The notes under the pieces are model-generated. The model saw only the letters and a list, made by a program, of their open reading frames with translations, ran no database searches and was not told the DNA's origin. DNA of 9,517 bases from CAYHXN01 sp964373675. Lineage in GTDB: Bacteria > Patescibacteriota > Minisyncoccia > UBA6257 > WO2-44-18. Each line of letters starts with the position of its first letter. Positions within the stretch are counted from its first letter, which is position 1. This document shows, in pieces, positions 4,849-9,517 of this stretch. The translations under genes were made by a program, and so were the position numbers. Location: positions 1 through 9,517 of the forward strand of contig CAYJVO010000023.1 of NCBI GenBank assembly GCA_964373675.1. The letters are read 5' to 3'.

Positions 4849-7800
4849 CTACTCGCTAAAGTAATACTGCTCTGGATAATTTACGCTTTCCTCAATACTC
4901 ATAAATCCATTTGGGGTGTTGTAAAACCAAAGCCCAACAGTAATGAAATCTTCCGAAGAGAGTTCCTCTGATAGGTCATGACCATCAACAAACCCGGCGT
5001 TTGGGCAGGTGTTAGTAAAATAAACTTTGTAATGATAAGGCGCTTTACTGCGATCATAAATCGGCGGTTTAATAGTGGCCGGCGCAACTAAAACATATTC
5101 CGGCATTACATAGTGATCAAAACCAGTGCCGGGATTTTCTTCTGGCACGCCTTCGCCAACAAAACCCGCTGCCGGACAGCCACCGCCTGCCCAGTTTGAA
5201 GAAATACCGCTGCTTCGGTTAGCCACTGTTACTTCTGCCGGATCTTCGTTAAACCAAATCATGATGTACCTAGAATATGCCTGGTTATTGAAGATATTAG
5301 TATCATTTAAATCAAAACTCGCAAAATTCCCGCCTTCGTCATGGCTGAATAAAACATTATTGATATAGCCCGGCAAAGGCACTGTGTATTCTAGTTCAAT
5401 TATTTCTGATTCCCCTCCTTTGCCATCAATTGCTTTTAAATTAAAAGTAAAAGAATCGCCCGCCATTGCTCCTCTGATTATTTTTGGATTCGTAACTCTT
5501 TGCCACAGATCGTCTAAATAATTCAGTTCATAAGTAATTTGACTGTCCGGTCCGTCTGGATCAGTGGAGGTGGCCCAGGATAAAATAATTTCTCTGTCTT
5601 GATAGCTGTACTGCGCAACAAAATTAGTCGGTTCGGTGGGCGGCTGATTCTCGGGTCTTTCTCCTTGAAAGTAATATTTTGTTTTATCAATCGCTATCAA
5701 CCGCTGAGCATTATCCGGCTGCGCTGGATCATAGCTGTAAAAAGCCGCGGTAATATAATCGTCTTCTGCTGCTGGCTGAACTAAATCAATAAAAATAGGA
5801 CTATCTTCCAACGCACCCCATTTTAAACCTAGCTGCCGAACCGTAGTTGGCGCCGCATCACAACTTTCCTTACTGTCCGGCAAAACCAAAGAGGCCGCCG
5901 CTGTTTCTGAACCTTGGCAATTATCGTATTTAACGAGCAAACTATCATTCAAACGATAACCCCACCCGGTTTGAGATTCGCCAAGAGTCTCACGCATGGC
6001 TGGTTCTTGATTTTTGTAAAAGATTACTGCGTGCCAATTGGTAGTTGAGCTGGCGTTAAAATAATTTGGCAGCGGATATTGATTTTTGCCTAACCCGATG
6101 GCTGAATCATATAGATTTATTGAAAAGAAACTGAGCGCATTCACCGTAGTGGTGGCGCTGTAAATAAAGCCATCCGAATCAGCCGCGCTAATCGCAAAAG
6201 TATAATCGCGGCCAATTTCTGTGATAGGCAAATTATAAGAAGTGGCGGTCGTAGTGGCTAAAATCGTTGAGGTTGCGAAATTAGCATCCAGTAAAGTATA
6301 TTCACTCGCTCCAATCGCCGCATCCCATTGAAAAAACAGTCCTTCGGCAAGCTCAGGACTGTAAGTAATTCGGAAATTCTGGATACTGGCTGAGGTTCTT
6401 GGTTCTGGCGGATCTTGCGAATTCTGCGGTTTTGGCGCGGCTCTCAAATCAAAATCTCCTGCAATATTATTATCGCATCCATTGCCAAACAACTCATTCT
6501 CGTTTTGGGCAATCACGCAATTACTATTCACAATCGCCTTTCTTTCCCAGCTCTGGCTCTTGGGAATTTCTGTCCAACTGACTTCATCAACTGCTCCGCT
6601 GTGGACGTTATAAAGCACAACGGAATTATTCGTATAAGCTAAATTGTTGGAGTTAGCCGAATATTCCAAATCTTTAACCTTGGACCCCTGATAATTGCGG
6701 TGCGCTATCAAGAAAAAACTCTTCGGCTGAATAACGCCGGAAAAAGCCGCCGCGCTGACCAGATTGCTTTCGCTTCCGGTACTGGATTTCTTTTTCAACG
6801 ACCATCCGGCAAGGTTCACCGGTTGATCCCCGGCGTTATAGAGTTCCACAAACTCATCCTCCGCGCCGCCCGCGTCGGTGCCGGCCCGAATTTCGCTTAT
6901 TAAAACTTTGACTTCGCCCTCCGTAGCCTCTGGCGGAGTAGAGGTGGCTGATGGCTCCTGCTGCGGCAGCTGTGGTTGGGGCTGTGATTGGCTAACGCCT
7001 CCAGAGGCGCCGCTCACCGGAACAATGCCAGAGCTATTTTCTGCTTTCGGAGTGCCGCCGACTTCCAATGAAGTCCTCCAAGAAAAATCAGCTGTTCGCT
7101 CCATTGTCTTTTTGTAATCGGCATCACCCGCCGGCCAGTCAGGCGCGGCAAAAACTTCATCAATTAAACCGCAATTTTTATCAAACAACCGCAGTCCTTC
7201 GCCAGCATTGGAAAGCGCGCCGGTATAAATTTTATCAGCTGTTATTCCCAGAACCGTGTTGTCATCGGTGCGCTCCAAAAGATAAAACCCGCCAACCGGA
7301 ATAACAGCGCCGGAATCAAAAACCACCTTTATCTGGTCGCTCATATCTAACAGCTGCCACTCGGAAATATTCGCCGGAGATCCAGAAATATTTTTCAACT
7401 CAATCCACTCGTCATTAGGACTGGTAGCCGACCCCATCCAGGCAACTTCACTGATGATCACACCCTGACGATTGGGTGCTTGAGAAGTATTAAAACTGCA
7501 AACTTTAAACTGCGGCTCTATTGATGCGCTGTTGACGCTCGCACTATCATTATTGCTATTGATTGTAATTGATTCTGCTGACTGCAAGCTCAAAGCTATT
7601 ATCTCTGTTTGGATAGTTTCCGGTTCTAATGAATCCGGCTGCTTCGGCACTGGTTTGTCTACAATTTTCTCTTTAGTTGACTCCAAAGGAACCGTTGCTA
7701 TTAAATTCGCTGACTCATCACCGCCGCCACCAAAAATTGATTTAAAACCGTCAGCCAACGTGCTTAAATACGGCCGCCGCGCTTTTTCCAGTTCATACTT

Positions 7801-8784
7801 CGCTTTCGCCTTCTCCGCTTCTTTAAAAAACAAATCAATAACTCCGGCCGCGTGTTGAACGACTTTGGTAGAAAGGCGGTTCCAATAGTCATATAGTACA
7901 GGAATACGCAGCTCACCGGATTTGTCGTCTGCCCAATCAAAACCTTCATTAAGTAGGATTAATTTGTAGTCACCGAATTCTTGATCTTTTTTAAATCCGA
8001 AGTTGTCTCCGTTTATATTGTAAAAGTAATCCGGCTCTGGCAATTCATAATTTTTTATAGAATCTCTGCTATAAAAATTCTTATTAGAATATTCTGCCAT
8101 TGAATTAAAGTATTCGTTCAAATTAATTAACGCTACCGGCTTTTTATTTTTTAAACGCGCGGTCAAATCTTGGTCAGGATTTTCAAGACTAAAACGGTTA
8201 GTCCAGTTTTCATAAGGGCTGCCGCCATGGTCATACGGCGGATGGGCGTCGTTTCTGGTATGGTCCGGCATAGCCGCGTCTTCAATCAAGTGAATGATGT
8301 GGCCCAAAGCGAACAGCGCCTGCTCGGTTTCCCCCCGGGCGTAAAGTTCAATCGCCTTTTGCCAAGTGAAATTGTCCTGATGAAAAACCGGTTTGATTTT
8401 GTTCAGCTGGGCAGCCGTTAAAAGCGACGCCTCTGTCTGGGGAACAAGCTTGTACAAAAGCGCGGTCTGGGCTTTCGGGTCTTGCGCCCAAAGCTTGGAT
8501 GCCAGGCCCCGATAAACGCCGTCAGCCAAACCGCGATCGTTTATCGGATCATAAAAGTGGTTCAGATACCGAGGGGTATTGTCTTCCAGCCGCGCGCCGT
8601 CTATTAAATAAATTCCCAGTTCATTTGAAATCTTTTTAGTAAAATGTTGATTGTAAAAACTGATAACTTCTTTAGTTAAAAAAGCGTGGGTTCCCACGTC
8701 GTACGCCCAAGATTTATTTACGGAAATAAAAAATCCCAACAATAAAATTGGGATCAAAAATCTTACAAGCTTTCTATTTTCCAT
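4849..8784 (-). CDS. Large secreted protein: zinc phospholipase C/S1-P1-like domain plus lamin-tail and fibronectin-like domains
   Basis: A 1311-aa exported protein. Residues 1-27 form a signal peptide (basic start, LIPILLLGFFI core, possible cleavage after SWA). Residues 28-335 resemble the zinc-dependent phospholipase C/S1-P1 nuclease superfamily: H33, D62 and H76 (in NHFYDP), then H165-x3-D169-x5-H175, with D62-H76 and H165-D169-H175 spaced as in B. cereus phospholipase C, plus H186 and E192 as probable last ligands. A charged helix (316-337) and a low-complexity linker follow. Lamin-tail domains lie near 438-545 (VIISEVAW, DEWIELKN) and 626-740 (VLISEIRAG, DEFVELYN), joined by a Pro/Gln/Ser linker (586-625). 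Fibronectin-like beta domains lie near 797-885 and 1046-1136; 886-1045 and 1137-1311 are unassigned. No C-terminal anchor is visible. The ATG lies inside the last 22 bp of the upstream gene, without an SD. Hydrolase activity (lipid or nucleic acid) is inferred, not shown. Confidence 0.85.
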   Translation of the reverse strand: MENRKLVRFLIPILLLGFFISVNKSWAYDVGTHAFLTKEVISFYNQHFTKKISNELGIYLIDGARLEDNTPRYLNHFYDPINDRGLADGVYRGLASKLWAQDPKAQTALLYKLVPQTEASLLTAAQLNKIKPVFHQDNFTWQKAIELYARGETEQALFALGHIIHLIEDAAMPDHTRNDAHPPYDHGGSPYENWTNRFSLENPDQDLTARLKNKKPVALINLNEYFNSMAEYSNKNFYSRDSIKNYELPEPDYFYNINGDNFGFKKDQEFGDYKLILLNEGFDWADDKSGELRIPVLYDYWNRLSTKVVQHAAGVIDLFFKEAEKAKAKYELEKARRPYLSTLADGFKSIFGGGGDESANLIATVPLESTKEKIVDKPVPKQPDSLEPETIQTEIIALSLQSAESITINSNNDSASVNSASIEPQFKVCSFNTSQAPNRQGVIISEVAWMGSATSPNDEWIELKNISGSPANISEWQLLDMSDQIKVVFDSGAVIPVGGFYLLERTDDNTVLGITADKIYTGALSNAGEGLRLFDKNCGLIDEVFAAPDWPAGDADYKKTMERTADFSWRTSLEVGGTPKAENSSGIVPVSGASGGVSQSQPQPQLPQQEPSATSTPPEATEGEVKVLISEIRAGTDAGGAEDEFVELYNAGDQPVNLAGWSLKKKSSTGSESNLVSAAAFSGVIQPKSFFLIAHRNYQGSKVKDLEYSANSNNLAYTNNSVVLYNVHSGAVDEVSWTEIPKSQSWERKAIVNSNCVIAQNENELFGNGCDNNIAGDFDLRAAPKPQNSQDPPEPRTSASIQNFRITYSPELAEGLFFQWDAAIGASEYTLLDANFATSTILATTTATSYNLPITEIGRDYTFAISAADSDGFIYSATTTVNALSFFSINLYDSAIGLGKNQYPLPNYFNASSTTNWHAVIFYKNQEPAMRETLGESQTGWGYRLNDSLLVKYDNCQGSETAAASLVLPDSKESCDAAPTTVRQLGLKWGALEDSPIFIDLVQPAAEDDYITAAFYSYDPAQPDNAQRLIAIDKTKYYFQGERPENQPPTEPTNFVAQYSYQDREIILSWATSTDPDGPDSQITYELNYLDDLWQRVTNPKIIRGAMAGDSFTFNLKAIDGKGGESEIIELEYTVPLPGYINNVLFSHDEGGNFASFDLNDTNIFNNQAYSRYIMIWFNEDPAEVTVANRSSGISSNWAGGGCPAAGFVGEGVPEENPGTGFDHYVMPEYVLVAPATIKPPIYDRSKAPYHYKVYFTNTCPNAGFVDGHDLSEELSSEDFITVGLWFYNTPNGFMSIEESVNYPEQYYFSE
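6336..6362. repeat. Intragenic palindromic repeat, copy 2
   Basis: A perfect 8-bp inverted repeat, ACAGTCCT/AGGACTGT, around an 11-base loop. The 17-base core CCTTCGGCAAGCTCAGG (6341-6357) matches copy 1 in the methyltransferase gene exactly but in the opposite orientation. Here it is read as S-P-E-L-A-E-G-L at residues 809-816, at the start of a fibronectin-like domain of the secreted protein, without breaking the frame. Confidence 0.8.
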
Positions 8785-9281
8785 ATTTGCGAAAAGCTAT
8801 TTAATTGCATATCAATTCTAGCACCAACATTTCCATCGTCTTTGCGCAAAACAAAAACAAAATCATTGTCATCAATTCTATTTTCTAAATCTGGCTGGCT
8901 ACGATTAGAAATATCATCCGCCATCACTTCGAAAAGGTTTCCATTCTTTATGTCTTCTAATCTCGATACCCACTTCTCCCTACTCAAATTTTCATCCAAT
9001 AAAAAATACTTACTCGCGAGCTCAACGTCACCGGCGCGGAGAGCTTCCACGAACAAGTCCAGCGTTTCCTGCGGAGTTTTCCCGCCGTAAGTATCGGCAG
9101 TCATTGCTTCAATATAAGCTTTTTCTCCTTTATTATGGATTTCCAATTGCTCCGCGGCCAATCTCCTCGCCCGTCCTGTTTCACTGAAAAATTTGTCCCA
9201 AACCCAATAACCTCCGCCCACCACCAGCACAATCGCTAAAAAAATCCCCAAAAATTTCCGTAAAGAATTTTTCTTCTCCAT
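8763..9281 (-). CDS. Membrane-anchored hypothetical protein, possible NTF2-like domain
   Basis: A 172-aa protein with a basic N-terminus and one transmembrane segment (about 10-29, LGIFLAIVLVVGGGYWVW) that would anchor it with the rest outside the cytoplasm. Residues 36-60 are charged and helical. From 69 the pattern TPQETLDLFVEALRAGDVELA, then KYF, recalls NTF2-like/DUF4878 domains, in which a helix-rich start is followed by beta strands; the ending FSQIWKIESL is also typical of that fold. This is a pattern-level guess, and no catalytic residues can be named. It is the first gene after a strong promoter, and its last 22 bp overlap the start of the large secreted protein, so the two are probably co-translated and may act together at the cell surface. 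No SD precedes the ATG. Confidence 0.75.
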   Translation of the reverse strand: MEKKNSLRKFLGIFLAIVLVVGGGYWVWDKFFSETGRARRLAAEQLEIHNKGEKAYIEAMTADTYGGKTPQETLDLFVEALRAGDVELASKYFLLDENLSREKWVSRLEDIKNGNLFEVMADDISNRSQPDLENRIDDNDFVFVLRKDDGNVGARIDMQLNSFSQIWKIESL

Positions 9282-9297
9282 AGAAATAATACTGCCA

Positions 9298-9325
9298 ATT
9301 GTATCAAGCCCAAATTTAATGTCAA
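9298..9325 (-). promoter_or_regulatory. Sigma70-type promoter of the 172-aa/secreted-protein operon
   Basis: On the minus strand a perfect -35, TTGACA (9320-9325), is followed after 16 bp by TACAAT (9298-9303), a 5/6 -10 with an upstream TG (TGATACAAT) forming an extended -10. The ATG of the 172-aa gene lies 16 bases downstream, so the leader would be only about 9-10 nt and holds no SD. Confidence 0.7.
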
Positions 9326-9390
9326 GAGAAAATTAATAACTATATTAATAATTCCTAAATTAACTTAATAACCACTCAATAACTACCAAA
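9326..9390. other. AT-rich non-coding region flanking the tandem array
   Basis: This stretch lies between the promoter of the 172-aa gene and the regular array. It is almost entirely A and T, with recurring AATAAC/TTAATAA words (for example 9333-9390) at loose spacing, as if it were a decayed extension of the neighbouring 12-bp array. No gene or terminator was seen. The AT-rich bases just upstream of the -35 could also act as an UP element. Confidence 0.45.
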
Positions 9391-9517
9391 CTATAACCTG
9401 TGCTATAACCTGTGCTATAACCTGTGCTATAAACTATATTATAAACTGTGCTATAAACTATGTTATAAACTGTGCTATAAACTATACTATGCTATAAACT
9501 ATACTATAAACTATTAA
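9391..9517. repeat. 12-bp tandem repeat array (about ten units, reaching the window edge)
   Basis: Three identical units of CTATAACCTGTG (9391-9426) are followed by variants of CTATAAACTATA, TTATAAACTGTG and CTATAAACTATG through 9486, a 5-bp partial unit CTATG (9487-9491), and two more units to about 9515. Variants alternate partly in pairs, suggesting a 24-bp higher-order unit in the middle. Stops in most frames make coding unlikely. Many unit junctions read TGCTATAAA or TGCTATAAC, close to an extended -10. The spacing is continuous, without the unique spacers of a CRISPR. Confidence 0.9.

Noticed and set aside
9391..9490. Tetrapeptide-repeat coding region on the minus strand (TGYS/IVYS-like)
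   Set aside because: The frame has no start codon, and the 5-bp partial unit puts a stop in it; base composition is that of non-coding repeat DNA.
9391..9517. CRISPR array
   Set aside because: Units are 12 bp and contiguous, without unique spacers of constant length; no cas gene is nearby.

Overview
The window looks like a piece of a small, reduced bacterial genome, most likely a Patescibacteria/CPR (Parcubacteria-like) organism. This is inferred from the mix of genes: a very long secreted protein with lamin-tail domains, a divergent type I GAPDH, short single-domain enzymes, tight same-strand packing and few Shine-Dalgarno (SD) sites. No taxonomic marker is present, so the assignment is tentative. 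TAA, TAG and TGA all end ORFs, so the standard bacterial code fits.

Every gene I can support lies on the minus strand, so transcription runs from right to left. At the right edge (about 9333-9517) is an AT-rich non-coding stretch ending in a 12-bp tandem repeat array. A good sigma70-type promoter (9298-9325) then drives a membrane-anchored 172-aa protein (8763-9281). Its 3' end overlaps a 1311-aa secreted protein (4849-8784) with an N-terminal zinc phospholipase C/S1-P1-like domain, two lamin-tail domains and fibronectin-like domains. A short SPOUT RNA methyltransferase follows (4325-4831), its end formed by a palindromic element, then a 143-bp GC-rich spacer.

Next is a tightly coupled set: a membrane-anchored DUF192 protein, a DUF296/PPC protein and an MFS transporter, joined by a TAATG overlap and a TAAATG junction. 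Then come gap (GAPDH, 1121-2158), a broken remnant of a second gap 3' end (934-983), rpiB (491-931), a small hypothetical ORF (263-460) and the 5' part of a NUDIX hydrolase running off the left edge. gap and rpiB are central carbon genes (glycolysis and pentose phosphate interconversion). The other genes share no obvious pathway with them.

The most interesting signals are these. (1) A 50-nt relic of another gap gene sits directly before rpiB; it differs from the intact gap tail by 13 substitutions, all synonymous, plus one base deletion. (2) A near-consensus promoter at the end of the MFS gene would start the gap mRNA at about its AUG, so leaderless. (3) A short palindromic repeat occurs in frame, in opposite orientations, inside two unrelated genes. 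(4) The secreted protein combines a phospholipase/nuclease-like domain with lamin-tail domains. (5) A 12-bp tandem array in which most units carry an extended -10-like motif. No CRISPR array, tRNA, rRNA, transposase or phage gene was seen.
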